Assembly: GCA_914767885.1 (NCBI GenBank)
Contig: CAJZBQ010000058.1
Span: 62,001-126,000 of the forward strand
Direction of reading: 5' to 3'
DNA: 64,000 bases
DNA from: Blepharisma stoltei
Taxonomy: Eukaryota > Ciliophora > Heterotrichea > Heterotrichida > Blepharismidae
Part shown: one piece after another, positions 35,294-45,841 of the stretch
Position numbering within the stretch: the first letter of the stretch is position 1
How the letters are laid out: every line of letters begins with the position of its first letter
Program-made: the position numbers and the translations under genes
Notes under the pieces: generated by a model
What the model was told of the DNA's origin: nothing
Databases searched by the model: none
What the model saw: the letters and a program-made list of their open reading frames with translations, nothing else

Positions 35294-35993
35294 ACTCGTC
35301 CCTTAAAGTGGAACAAAATATCTGTAAAATTTACATATTTTGTATTCTTTGACTCCTTTAAATTTTGTTTTGTAATGGAAAACTTTATCGATGAAAGTGC
35401 TAATTTTATAAAAATTAGTTTGGACCTAATGTAATAAACAAAATGCAAGTGGAATACTATTTAAACAGTTCTCACGTTGAATCGATTAATTTTTTATTAT
35501 TTCTTGATAAAAATAAATTAAAATTAAAATTATTGTGCCAATTTATATTTTTAACAAATTTTTATTGACCTAATTTAATAGACAAAGGCAAGTAAAATGC
35601 TATTTAAAATATTTCTCACAGTGAATAAATTATTTTTTTTCTTAATTCTCATAAAACATAAATGTCTTAATTTATATTTTTTTAAAACTTTAAAAAAATG
35701 CTTTAATGATGAAAAAACTAATTTTTATAAAATTAGCTTTGAGCTAATTAATAGATAAAATGTAAATAGAATGTTATTTGAACAATTTATAACTGAATCA
35801 ATTAATTTTTTAATACAATTTCATAAAAATAAATTAAATTCAAACTATTGCGTTTAATTATTATTTCCAAAAAAAAATTTAAAAGAATTAAAGATGAAAA
35901 TACTAATTTTTTGACTTATTTAATGAAAAAGTGGAATTAGAATGCTTTTAAAACAATTTTAACAGAAATTTTGGTTCGAATTCAAAAGGGGAG
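35294..35993. mobile_element. F1-like MITE or composite, intergenic, 700 bp
   Basis: TA at 35292-35293 and 35994-35995. Left end ACTCGTCCCTTAAAGTGGAAC, right end GAATTCAAAAGGGGAG. It is twice the usual F1 length: the body shows three partly repeated AT-rich segments (each with AATGYTATTTRAACAR-like sequence), suggesting internal duplication. Confidence 0.7.
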
Positions 35994-36408
35994 TAAATTA
36001 ATAGTAGATACCACTGATAAATAAAATAAATTTGCATGTATCTCTAAACTTATAATTTTGTTATTTATATTGTAAATATTTGAAAAAATTAATAATTTTA
36101 TGATTTCTTAGCCTCAAACTCAAAGTATAAACTTAGAAAGGATTTGCCTAAAATTTATTGCGATAATGTTTGGTAAAGTAAAATAAAAAAATATTTTTCT
36201 TGACAATTAAATATAATTTTTTATTATGAAAAATTTAATAGAATTTATTATTGGAGGAAAGTTAGAAGTAAAATGCATCTTAATTATAAATGAAAAATCA
36301 ATATGTCAAAGCTTTTCTTATAAACTTCTTAAAATTCTAAATTTATAAAGCACCTGAAGCCCACTAATAATTATCATCATTATTAAATTATAAAAACTGA
36401 ACAAAAAC
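35994..36408. other. Intergenic, nothing recognised
   Basis: AT-rich spacer downstream of PRPF6; no coding or repeat signal. Confidence 0.4.
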
Positions 36409-39328
36409 TTACCTAATAGCACTAGCTTTAATTATCTCACTCTCCCCACTTTAAATTGGAACAAAAATCCTGTCCCACCCAAAAAGGGTTTAAATTTTTC
36501 TCAATAAAACAATTAATAAAAAAAATCTAAATTTTAATTTATTTTTATAACCAACTCAGCGTGAAACTGTTTAAATATTATTATTTTGCTTCCATTTTTT
36601 CCAATTAAATTAGGCAAAACTAATTTTATAGTACAAATATTTTCACCTATAAAGTTTTCTTATCAAAACACAAATTTTCTCCAATTTAAAGGAGGGAGTC
36701 ACTATTTTTTGCATTTAATGGCATTATTTTTTTGGTCGTTCTCCACAGCTCTCCTTTCAATATTTCGCAATTGTCGCTTCTTTCTAAAATATTTTCCGAA
36801 TTCATTTTTTGTTCTAATTTCAACTCCATTGAATAATAAAAAATCCATATATCCCCAAGCCAACTTCCTTCTTTTAATGCTTTTTCAAACCAAATTCTAG
36901 ATTTTTCGTACTTCTGATCGCTTAAAAATGTTTTAGCAATCGCTAACAAAAGATAAGGAGAATCCCCACAGCTCTCTAAAGCTTGCAATATTTTCGCTTT
37001 TCTTTCCTTTATGTTTGCCATTTCAATAGCAAGAGACCACAGTTTCCCATCTTTTAAAAACTCTTGCAGCCCTTGGCTCAACAAAAACGACGCCGCCTTT
37101 GAATTTCCTTTTTTATTTTCAAAATTTACAGAAAAAACCCAAACTGATGCATCTTTGCTTAATTTTCTTCCTTTTTCAAGAAAATATCTCGCCCTCATAT
37201 CGTTTCCTTTTTCCTCCTCAATTTTGCTTGCTTCAATCCATAATTTTCCATTATTAGGAATTAATTCTTGCCCTTTTTGAAGCAAAACAAATGATAGGTC
37301 TTTATTAGTGTCTTTAAGCAATTTGGCGCCTGCTATATAAAATGAAGGGACTGATGGGAACTTTTCAATGGCTTGATTGATAATTTCTAAAGCTTTTTCA
37401 TTATTTGCAAGGCCTATATGTAGTTTTATGGCTTCTTTTCATAGGGCCCAGCCTTCACATTTAGCCATCCCAATGGCTAAAAAGTCTTGTGCTTCAGAAA
37501 ACCTGCCTCGAGAAATTTCTTGGCTTACTATCAGTCTATACAAATTTTCAGAGTTTTCATGAATTTTAAGCGCTTCCATTGCTAAATTAGTAAATTCTGC
37601 AGGATAATGGACAATTGCAAACGATAAAGCATCTTTTCACAGTTTTTTAGAGCTTGAGCATGCTTTGCATCCAGAATTCAATAACTTCCATAGTCTTTCT
37701 TGGTCACTCAGCTGTTTTTCTAATTTAATTGCAATTTTCCATAGCTTTTTTTCTCTTGGGCAATACTTTAAGGCTTCATCAATAAGGCACCTTACAGATG
37801 TGAAGCAATTTTCTTTAAAAATCATATCAATATCTTCAATCCATGCAAAAATTCTTTGGTCTTCTGATAAGCCTACGTTCATAGTAGATTTAATGATTGC
37901 TTTCGCAGTTAAAAAGCTTCCAGACTGTTCAGCATTTATTGCTTCTTGAAGCCAAGTTTTTCTATTTATTTCGACTCCACTTTTAGAAAGAGTTTTGATG
38001 CCTCTGTCGATTAAAGTTTGGATATTGCCGATATTCCCTTCAGCTTCTTCTAATTTTGCAGCATTTATCCATATAAGTGGTTCATAAGGCATTTTTTTCC
38101 TTGCTTCATTTAAAATAGCCCTAGCATTTTTATAGCTCTCAATTTTTGCAAATGCAAGCCATAGCTCTAAATTGTGAGGAATACACTGAGACGCTCTTCG
38201 TAAATAAACTTTAGCTTGGTTCTCATCACATAACGATACTATTTCTTTCCACAGCCTTACAGAATCTGGGTTTAATTCTAGCCCTTTTTTCAGCACCCTA
38301 ATTTTATTTTCATTATTTGTCTCATTTTCACTAGCAGTTAGCCAAATTTTTACTGATTTCGGCAAGAATGCAGCTGCTTTAGCTAAAATTTTTTTCGCAT
38401 TTTCATTATTTTCAAGCCTTGCTGACTCAATTCACAAATCTTCAGAGTCCGGGCATTTTTCACATCCTTCCCTAAGAAGTTTTCGTGCAGCTGCAATATT
38501 TCCATCTTTTTCTTCAATTCTGCTTGCAGAGAGCCACCCATGAGGCTGATGTGGATTTGTAGTGATTAATGATTTTACAATAGTCCTGATTTTTTTTAAA
38601 TCTTCAACTTCATCGACAGAAAATGGCTTCATTGATTCCATTTGTGTTATATATCCTTTTGGATCAACAGATGGGACGATACTTTCTGTATTCACCTTTT
38701 TTATCTGAGACGAAATCACAAGTCCTTTTGCTTCATTTAGGGTTGTAACCACTCCTGAGGATATTTGGCTCTCCTGATAAGATTCTTGTATAACTCTGTC
38801 TGAGATAGGGATATGATGGTCTTTTTTCTTTTTGGTTTTCATATGAGATTTTGCTTCAGGCAAATTCAATCACTCTTCTATATGAATATTACACTTACCA
38901 TTGGAAATTGTAGCGAGATCTGGCTTTAAATCAGCGAAAATTTCAGCCGGGACTTTTCGCTTGTGGGTGGATAAAATTTCTTTTGCAGTGGTTTCTCGTT
39001 GGCGTTTTCTGCGAGTGTCCATATAGTCATCAACATATTTGTAAGCCCTATCAGCTTCTTTGTCTTCTTCATCATAGGTTTCCTGGACAAATGGCTTGTC
39101 ATCAAATCCTGACCATTTGTCGAATAAAGTGTCAGAGTAGTCGCCTCGATCGTGCTCATGGCCTCGAGTTCCTTTGGTGGGGCTATATAAAAAATACTTT
39201 ATGTTGGAGTTTGGAGAGGCAGCGTCACCTATATCAGAGCGGGTAAATATAGGGACAATTCCGCGGCCTATACCAGGGACATAGCCTGGAGGGGGAGGAC
39301 CGAAGTTTGGTTTTTTGAATAAGTCCAT
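36409..39328 (-). CDS. PRPF6: PRPF6/Prp6 U4/U6.U5 tri-snRNP splicing factor (885 aa)
   Basis: Prp6 bridges U5 and U4/U6 snRNPs. The N-terminus has the PRP1 domain signature: FGPPPPGYVPGIGRG near residues 8-22, then WSGFDDKPF and YVDDYMDTRRKRQRE. The rest is a long series of HAT/TPR repeats with the usual W..A..E pattern (HGWLSASRIEEKDGNIAAAR, LWIESARLENNENAKKIL, VRLWKEIVSLCDEN, IWINAAKLEEAEGN). The end matches GELW-x5-KK of PRPF6. Several TGA codons are Trp at HAT positions, strong support for the code change. One MITE-type IES (36441-36702) sits 12 codons before the stop. No spliceosomal intron. Confidence 0.95.
36441..36702. mobile_element. F1-type MITE acting as IES with non-TA ends, 262 bp
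   Basis: On the coding (minus) strand the TIRs are flanked by AGTGA on both sides instead of TA; removal at this repeat joins LNAKNS to EIIKASAIR and a stop. A TA-based cut that also keeps frame exists but would cut inside coding sequence and remove residues. Confidence 0.75.
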
Positions 39329-39569
39329 TTTAGCTTTAGAGATTATATTAGGCTTAGTAGGATTAAAAGATCCTTATATTTTTAAAATCCCTAAAACTGT
39401 TCCAAATAAAACACAAATAAATAGTTTTATCATAAATAATTGCTCACTACAGCAATTATTATTTAATTTTCACATAAAATTCCTAGAAACAACTAAAAAC
39501 CTTCAAATTTCCCTTCTAATTCTTAATTGTCCTGTGTGCTAATTTTTAATTATTGGATCATAATTATAT

Positions 39570-39923
39570 ATGGACAAATCATACTTGAGCGAGCTTACAG
39601 CTGCAGAGCAACAGTCAAATGAAATCATAAGAGCAGTCCAGGAAGCCAGAGAAAGAAGACTGAAAGAAGCCAAGTTTGATGCTGAACAAGAGCTGGGAAA
39701 AATGAAAAAGGACTTGGAAGCTGAGTATAATGCTGCCATTGAAGCTGCTAATAAAGGACTTGGAAATGATATGAGTGGCATGCAGAAAGAGTTTAAGGAC
39801 AAAGCAACTGCAGTTGAAAGAGAGTTCCAGTCAAATAAACAAAGAGGTATTGATTTCTTACTAGAGAGAGTTTATGATGTAAGAATTGAAATCCCTGCTG
39901 TTGTCAAAGGAGAGTTTAATTAA
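39570..39923 (+). CDS. V-type H+-ATPase subunit G (117 aa)
   Basis: Part of the peripheral stalk of the V-ATPase that acidifies vacuoles. Length and pattern match the family: LTAAEQQSNEIIRAVQEARE near the N-terminus (compare LLxAExxAxxIVxxAR), then a long charged helix, ending VYDVRIEIPAVVKGEFN. The start at 39570 gives MDKSYLSEL. Single exon with no IES. It is transcribed divergently from PRPF6, 241 bp apart. Confidence 0.92.
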   Translation: MDKSYLSELTAAEQQSNEIIRAVQEARERRLKEAKFDAEQELGKMKKDLEAEYNAAIEAANKGLGNDMSGMQKEFKDKATAVEREFQSNKQRGIDFLLERVYDVRIEIPAVVKGEFN

Positions 39924-40386
39924 GGACTTTTAGAATATAAAATAGGATAAATTAAAGGGAAATATAGGTACTGGCATATATTCTTTTGAAAAATATTAAA
40001 GAATAATTAAAACTGGTATGCAAAATTATTCTTCCTTTAAATAAATATTAAGTTTATATACTTTTGTAATTTTTAAACTTATTCAAAAGTTTAAATTATT
40101 AAACCTGCTCAATAGAATCATCGAAAGTATCCGTAATATTCGTTGCTGTATTTATTTCGCTCCGGTTTACTTTGTTAAAAAGGTTCTCGTCCTCTCCAAA
40201 ATTGCTTACCTTCTCTCTGTGAAAAAGGATCATATTTTTGAAATAAAATCCACAGTTTAAAAAATTATTGTAAAGGTATATTTTATATAAAAATGCCAAT
40301 CTGCCTAAACAATAATGCAATTAACTAGAGTTTTCTTTTAATGAAAATAATTTGCATTTAAAAATTATTTTCTTGGTTTTGCAGAC
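39924..40386. other. Intergenic; a weak minus-strand ORF, not annotated
   Basis: About 460 bp. A 73-codon ORF at 40099-40320 has no family match and no supporting context; probably chance. Confidence 0.4.
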
Positions 40387-42388
40387 TTATAAGGAAAAAT
40401 TTAGAACAATCATATTTATTGCAGAGCAATCTCTTTTGCATAAGCAGCATGTCTATATATCGCTTACTGTATTAGCTTTAAACCATTCCTCAATGCAAGT
40501 AGAATGAAATAAATGAGAACAATGCAGCTTTCGAACCCAAGAAGTAGGATGAAATGCATCAAAACAAATAGCGCACGTAATTTCTACCTTTTCCTTACTC
40601 CCACTTATTTACTGAGCAAAGCCATTAAAACAATCTCCTATTTCAAAAAAATCAATCCTTATTGAATGAGTCTAATAACAAATAATTGCTCAATATATAA
40701 TTAATGATTTTAATAATAATATCCAGCAAATTATATAAAATCTAAACAGCTTGTATTATTAAAACATAAATTTTATAATCAAATTAGATTTTTTCATTTC
40801 ATATGAAATATACTTAAAACAGGAAATTTTCTTTAAAAAAATAATCCCCTACTGACTGACTTGCCAAGAAGGAGTTAGATTTCAGCTCATAATACCTAAA
40901 AGCTGGGTATTTCTTATTAATAAGTGAAGAAGACAGTCCAGGGGATTCTTCAGTAACCTTAACAAGATGATGCTCTTTGCATTTCTTTTTAAAGATAAAA
41001 AACAGCCCAAATAATACAGTAATCACGCCTACACAGCTTATTATTATGTAAATCAAAATAAACACACTTGCATCGTCTGAAGATTTTTCTTCATATCAAA
41101 TCGTATAATTTGAAGCTGTAGATTTATACTTGTTCATAAAAATTTCTAAAATTATCTTTATATTACTAATAAATTTTACATTATTATAAATAGGGATATA
41201 AGAGTCCAATGGGAAAGCTGCGACATATAGAAAATCGTTCATATCACTGATATCAATTGTAGCGGTTGTTGGATTTTTTAAGCCATTTAAAAATACTGAT
41301 AAATAAAAATGATGGGATGAAGGCAAGGAGAAATTCCTGCATAAGAGTTACCCTGATCCATCATAATTTAATAATAGTCTACAGTATGGGCCATCTCAGT
41401 TTATGTTTAAAACAATAGAACTTGATGATACTATATAAAAAATACTGTTCGCTAAGCTTATATAGCCATAGGTAAAGCCATTTATAGGGTTTTTTATATC
41501 GGTTTTGGAAGGTAAAATTTCAACTGCGGGAATTCCACAGGTTGGCTTTATGTAACCCGGATTGCAAGAGCATTGATTTAAGGCTTGACAGGCCCCGTTA
41601 TTATTGCAGTCTTGTGGGCAGAGGAGGCTATCACTTGCATCGACCCTAAGTTTGTACTGAATAGCGCCTTCTTTATAATCGTAATTCCCGACGCTTATAA
41701 TGCTAGGAAGGGTGCCGGAATTCTCCAATATTATCGAATGATAATTGAGATTTGAAAACCAGCCTTCATAGTCGATATAAGTAGCTTGGACATCAGTGGA
41801 ATTCGCGCCATAATGAGGCTCAGTATCACTAACTCACCTTTTCTGTGAGTAGAAAAAAATCTTGTTTACTCACGGAGGTGATTAATATCTTTTTTAAAAA
41901 AAAATTGTATTTTAAATTGTATAAAAAAATTTTTTTTTCCGAAATTTTAAAAAAATCCTAATTCGCAAAAATTGGAAAGCAAAAATTAATTTAATTTATA
42001 AAATTTATGTTTAAAACGCAAATTTTTTTTAAAATTGAATAGAATTAGCTATAGATTATAATAATTATCAGTTATATATCAAATTTTTTTTTTTCAATAA
42101 AAAATTTTTGTTCGCTCACGGAGGATGGGTTTTTGGCAAAAAATAGAGATTTTTTTCTAATCGTTTTGTTCACTCACGGAGGTGGGGAGTAAGTGCAAGA
42201 AGCGGTGAAGAGTCTTTGGGCTTGTCTATAACTTCAACCCATATCCGAATATATTTTTCGTTGGCTATTTTGAAATCAATTTTCAAATGGTTTCATTGGG
42301 TAGTTTGAGTAAAGTAATAAAAATTGTTTAATTCAATAGTAGCAAATGCTAAACAATTGAAGAGTCAAAGGGTTATAAAATATTTCAT
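40387..42388 (-). CDS. EGF-like, single-span transmembrane RING-H2 E3 ligase (443 aa)
   Basis: Signal peptide MKYFITLWLFNCLAFA, then a luminal/extracellular region with an EGF-like module (CPQDCNNNGACQALNQCSC). The transmembrane helix is VFILIYIIISCVGVITVLFG, followed by a cytoplasmic linker. The RING-H2 finger is CAICFDAF...LHCSHLFHSTCIEEW...CCLCKRD. The general layout resembles membrane-anchored RING-H2 ligases (RNF13/goliath type) that ubiquitinate membrane proteins. The parts come together only after removing two IESs (41832-42191, 40598-40877) and two 15-nt introns (41337-41351, 40453-40467); the second intron interrupts the RING. A single Trp TGA lies just before the TM. Confidence 0.88.
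40598..40877. mobile_element. Decayed F2-type MITE acting as IES, 280 bp
   Basis: TA at 40596-40597 and 40876-40877, with ACTCC termini. The right-hand part keeps the F2 spacer (CCATTA-AAA-AATC-CCTATTT) but its motif copies are worn (TTACTGAGCAAAG). Removal joins YYELKS to KEKVEITCAIC in frame. Confidence 0.85.
41832..42191. mobile_element. F2-type MITE acting as IES, 360 bp
   Basis: TA at 41830-41831 and 42190-42191. Hairpin pair at one end, two same-orientation motif copies at the other. Removal joins SPLLAL to SDTEPHYG in frame, connecting the signal peptide exon to the rest. Confidence 0.9.
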
Positions 42389-42752
42389 AATCGTGGCAGC
42401 CATATAATAATTTTCTGAGAAGTTTCCACAAAAGTTAAATTTAATGGATAAATTGAAAGAAATCAGGTTTACAAGTTAATATATGGACAGTTGAATTAAT
42501 CATTTTTATTTAATTAGCTATTGCAGCTTTACTTCAGCTTAAATGACATTTTCAGCTCCTTTAGCATTCAAAAATCATTTCAAATTTATAAAAAAACTTT
42601 AATTAAATAAAAATTATTAGATTATCACCTCTGCATTATAGAGCAATTTTCTATTTAAGCCTAAATATAAACCTAATGCTCAATTTAATTATTAAAGTCA
42701 GGGGAATGTAAGGTTTATTTTTAAGTCAAGCTATTTAAGTCTAAGAAATAAC
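42389..42752. other. Intergenic spacer
   Basis: AT-rich, between the start of the RING gene and the 3' end of the VDAC gene; nothing recognised. Confidence 0.4.
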
Positions 42753-43818
42753 TTATTGGTTAATTTTAACTCTAAGTCCAAGTTGCCAGTTAGGGTTTTC
42801 TGATGAGCAGAATGACTTAAGATTGAACTGATTTGCAGTTGTGACACTCACATATTGATTGACTTTAGCTCTAAGATTCCACCCTACAGTTCCGTTCTTG
42901 CTAATTCTTCCTTTCAAAGTCTTATTATCTGACAAAGCATGCTGGAAACCTACAGTTAAATCAGATAACCCAGCGCTTGAGACAGTGGCTGCAGCTCCGA
43001 ACTTGGTTTGGGCTGTTTGGACGAAATAAAATGACCCTACTAAGTTTCCGAAGGTGTAAGCTTTATTATCAGTGCTGATGTGCTTTAAGACAGCTCTATA
43101 GTCTTTTTTTATTTGAATTGATTTAAATGGGAACACAGGGAAAATAATAAGTGATTAATATAGAAATTAATAGAAATTGGTATATATTTATCAGCGAAAT
43201 AGTAAGCAGCTGCGTTATAAGTTCCAAATCTCCAGGTATTCAAGTCAAAAGCAAAATCAATCCCAGCTCCGAAGCTTCCAAAAGACCTTACGATGCTAGT
43301 CTTGAAGAGGTGGTCACTGCCTATAGCAACTTTTGATTTGGTTTTATCGCTGCTGCACTCAACAGAGGCTGTTTGTTTGCAAGCACCAGTTGCTCTGTTT
43401 GCTTCAATAATCTTAATTAATATTAATTTGTCTTTATGCATCTTATATATTTTTGTTTTATTTCTAACACCTTAACACCCTAACACCCTGCATTGTATTA
43501 TTTTGCTTCAACCTCAATCTTTCCTTTAACATTCTTGAACTTTTCAGGGGTGAACTCCAAAATGGTCTTATAAAGAAGAGAAGTCTGGAATTCTTGCTTA
43601 AGAGCGAACCTAGGGTCGGTGAACTTAAAATAAGTGGTTCCAGTGATGTTAGGAACATCTGTAGTTGATTTGACTTGTTTTAGGGAGGTCTTTGTGTTAA
43701 GTCCACTTTCGTGCTTGGTGTAGACTGCGAGAGCTGCAAGCTGTCCAAAGCAGTAACCTTTCTTGAGAAGATCTTCTTGAAGCTTGGTAAGGTTAGAATA
43801 GCTTTCGAGCTTTGCCAT
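42753..43818 (-). CDS. Mitochondrial porin (VDAC/Tom40-type beta-barrel), about 322 aa
   Basis: Forms the anion channel of the mitochondrial outer membrane. Beta-strand alternation runs through the sequence (GTTYFKFTDPRFALKQEFQT, GSFGAGIDFAFDLNTWRFGT, LVGSFYFVQTAQTKFGAAAT). The end WQLGLRVKINQ matches the closing strand of VDACs (LGL...). Three blocks in different frames are joined by removing two very short IESs (43446-43498 and about 43124-43167). VDAC rather than another porin is judged from the C-terminal strand and length. The GC content of codons is high, as expected for an abundant protein. Confidence 0.82.
43124..43167. other. Very short IES in VDAC, about 44-60 bp
   Basis: Coding frame shifts between ADKYIPIS and KSIQIKKDYRA. 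The right TA is 43124-43125; three left TAs all restore frame (44 or 47 bp, or about 60 bp), so the left boundary is open. Confidence 0.6.
43446..43498. other. Very short IES in VDAC containing telomere-like repeats, 53 bp
   Basis: TA at 43446-43447 and 43499-43500; joins GKIEVEAK to YKMHKDKLILIK in frame. The interior (about 43464-43489) has three units of TAACACC(C/T). Confidence 0.7.
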
Positions 43819-43869
43819 TGAATTTATTGGTAAAATGGAGCTTTGGGATCTAATAGTGCAGATGTATAA

Positions 43870-44201
43870 ATTTAGTTAAGTTAAATGCTATAAGGCTATA
43901 AGTGGATTATCACTAGCCTTCCGATCTGGAGTAAGCCCACGTATCCTAAGGATAAGCTCCCTAGGCTAGAGCCTACTATTGTGGATGCTCCAATATTTCC
44001 TACAAGCAAAGACTAAGTTGGAGGCAAAGCCTGCATTGCTAATCTGGTAGGGACAGGAAAATCTTCGGGGGAGAAATAAAGCTAGCCTCTTCAGCATCTC
44101 AAACCCGAAGGCCTACAAAAAAATTGACAGATGCACTATTTTCAGCTTCATCGGTATGGGTCCTGTCTGCTCCATATCGAAGTCACCATTTTATTTCTAT
44201 C
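43870..44201 (-). mobile_element. Retroposon, intergenic, 11-bp TSD with one mismatch
   Basis: Direct repeats CAGATGTATAA (43859-43869) and CAGATGCATAA (44202-44212, approximate). On the minus strand it begins ATAGAAATAAAATGGTGAC and ends in a TTAACTTAACTAAA tail. It sits immediately upstream of the VDAC start codon. Confidence 0.75.
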
Positions 44202-44212
44202 AGATGCATAAG

Positions 44213-44392
44213 GATTTTTTAAGTTGAGAATATTATGAGGTATAATAAATAGGGAGGCTATGATTATTATGTAGTTATCTCTATATTTATCAATATTTGC
44301 ATAAAAGCGCGATTTAAGCTATAAAATCACATCAGCTAAAACAAGTAAATAAAGGTTAAATGGGATGAGAAATACGATAAATAAGAATAGTT
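44213..44392. other. Intergenic spacer
   Basis: AT-rich; no feature recognised. Confidence 0.4.
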
Positions 44393-45695
44393 ATGGAGCA
44401 AAATGATGCAGTAAAGGTGCAAATTAATAAAAAACCCACAAATTCTAGCTCAACAGGTTCAATAACCAAATTAATCAAGTTTTTAAACCTTAACGAAAAT
44501 TTTGCAATGAGAGCTTCACCTTTGAAATCATCAAGAATCCTAAATCCCCATCTCATCTGTAAGTTAGCAAAAAGCATTTATTGAAATCAAAAATACCCCT
44601 CACTGAATGAGCAAAAATTTTTAATATAGAAAATTTTAAATAAATTATAAATGATAAAATCTAGCGAAGTTCTTGAACGTAATAAGCTTGCATATTGCGT
44701 GTCATAGAATTTATAAATAAATTTAATTTTTGCTTTCAAATAGTTAGAAATTTAGAATCATAAATTTCATGCAGTTTGCATTTATTTAAACACCTGTATA
44801 CAGCCCATATGGTGATCAGCTTCGTATTCTCCCAATTCTGGAATAAAAGATGGGCTGTATATTGTTGCCTAAATATATGCAATACTTATATATAAAATAG
44901 AAATACTAATAAGTAGGAGTAAGCAACCCAAAATTACATCGAACCCTCAATGAAAAAGTATTCGCTTTGCCTTCTTTAAGAAGCATTGTAAAGCATAGGC
45001 TATGTGACTCAACTTGCCCAAATTCTACTGTAGTGTTCAATAAGATCAGCTCTTTATCTGATTTTGGAAAAATCAATAAACCGAATATAAAACAGAATCA
45101 GAAACCTGTCGAAAATAAAGCCCACACAGCAAAAGTAAGACCAATCCATCAGTTTTCAAACAAGATTAAGCGCCCAAAAAGAAGGTTTAATCCTAAATTG
45201 TGCATATATGGGAGCACAAAACCTATTAATGCCAATGAAATTACATGCACAGACCAAGATGACATTAGCAGTCCACCATCAACATATAGAAGCGATATGA
45301 AGATTTTGAAATTAAAAAACTTGTCACACGATTTTGAGACTAGGCCGATTTTTGATATGGTTACTTAATCCCCCTTCGGTAGGAGAGAAAGTTTTTTAGA
45401 CCATCAGAAACTATTTTTTTTTCTGATTTAAAATGTATTGAAAATATTTCATATAAAATACTTCGCTCGTTAATAGGATATTAATTTCCCAAAATACTAG
45501 GATTTTTATATGGAGAGTTATAGAAGCACTGAATACACCCAAAAAGTTTCGACAGCAAAAAAAACCAAAAAAATAAAAAATCGGCTTGTGAGTAATTCTG
45601 AAGTAAAAGTGATGCTTCGAGATAAAAAAACTGAATATGACTATGAAGGCTTGCAGGGGTGGGGTGATAACTCTTCATTATCCAAAAGCAGATAA
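44393..45695 (+). CDS. Unknown basic protein, three blocks joined by two IESs (about 261 aa)
   Basis: Block 1 starts MEQNDAVKVQINKKPTNS. Block 2 has CPNSTVVFNKISSLSDFGK and a basic stretch (KIKRPKRRFNPKL). Block 3 (from 45510) has ESYRSTEYTQKVSTAKKTKK and ends GDNSSLSKSR. Joining at TA 44565/44935 and TA 45362/45509 keeps frame. Block 1 and 2 joining requires the IES to start 14 bp before the MITE-like end; block 3 could be a separate small gene. Highly charged and Ser/Lys-rich; no family recognised. Confidence 0.5.
44567..44936. mobile_element. F2-related MITE IES with internal palindrome, 370 bp
   Basis: TA at 44565-44566 and 44935-44936. A worn F2 end (ACCCCTCACTGAATGAGC) starts near 44595; the other end is GGAGTA at 44926-44931. 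A small inverted repeat ATACAGCCCAT / ATGGGCTGTAT is inside (about 44796-44862). Confidence 0.6.
45364..45510. other. Possible IES, 147 bp
   Basis: TA at 45362-45363 and 45509-45510; removal fuses FDMV to MESYRSTEY. Alternatively this is an intergenic spacer between two small genes. Confidence 0.5.
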
Positions 45696-45841
45696 TGAAA
45701 TTTTCATTTAAGCTGTTCATAAAAACTAATTATAATTATATTTCTTTATAATAAATACAAGTATTTACAGATAAATCTCTATTTAAATAAAAATATAATC
45801 ATTTATTATTAATTGATATATATTTGTTATAATTCCAATAA

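Noticed and set aside
40099-40320. 73-codon minus-strand ORF ending DSIEQV
   Set aside because: No homology, no continuation into a neighbouring gene and typical chance length in AT-rich DNA.
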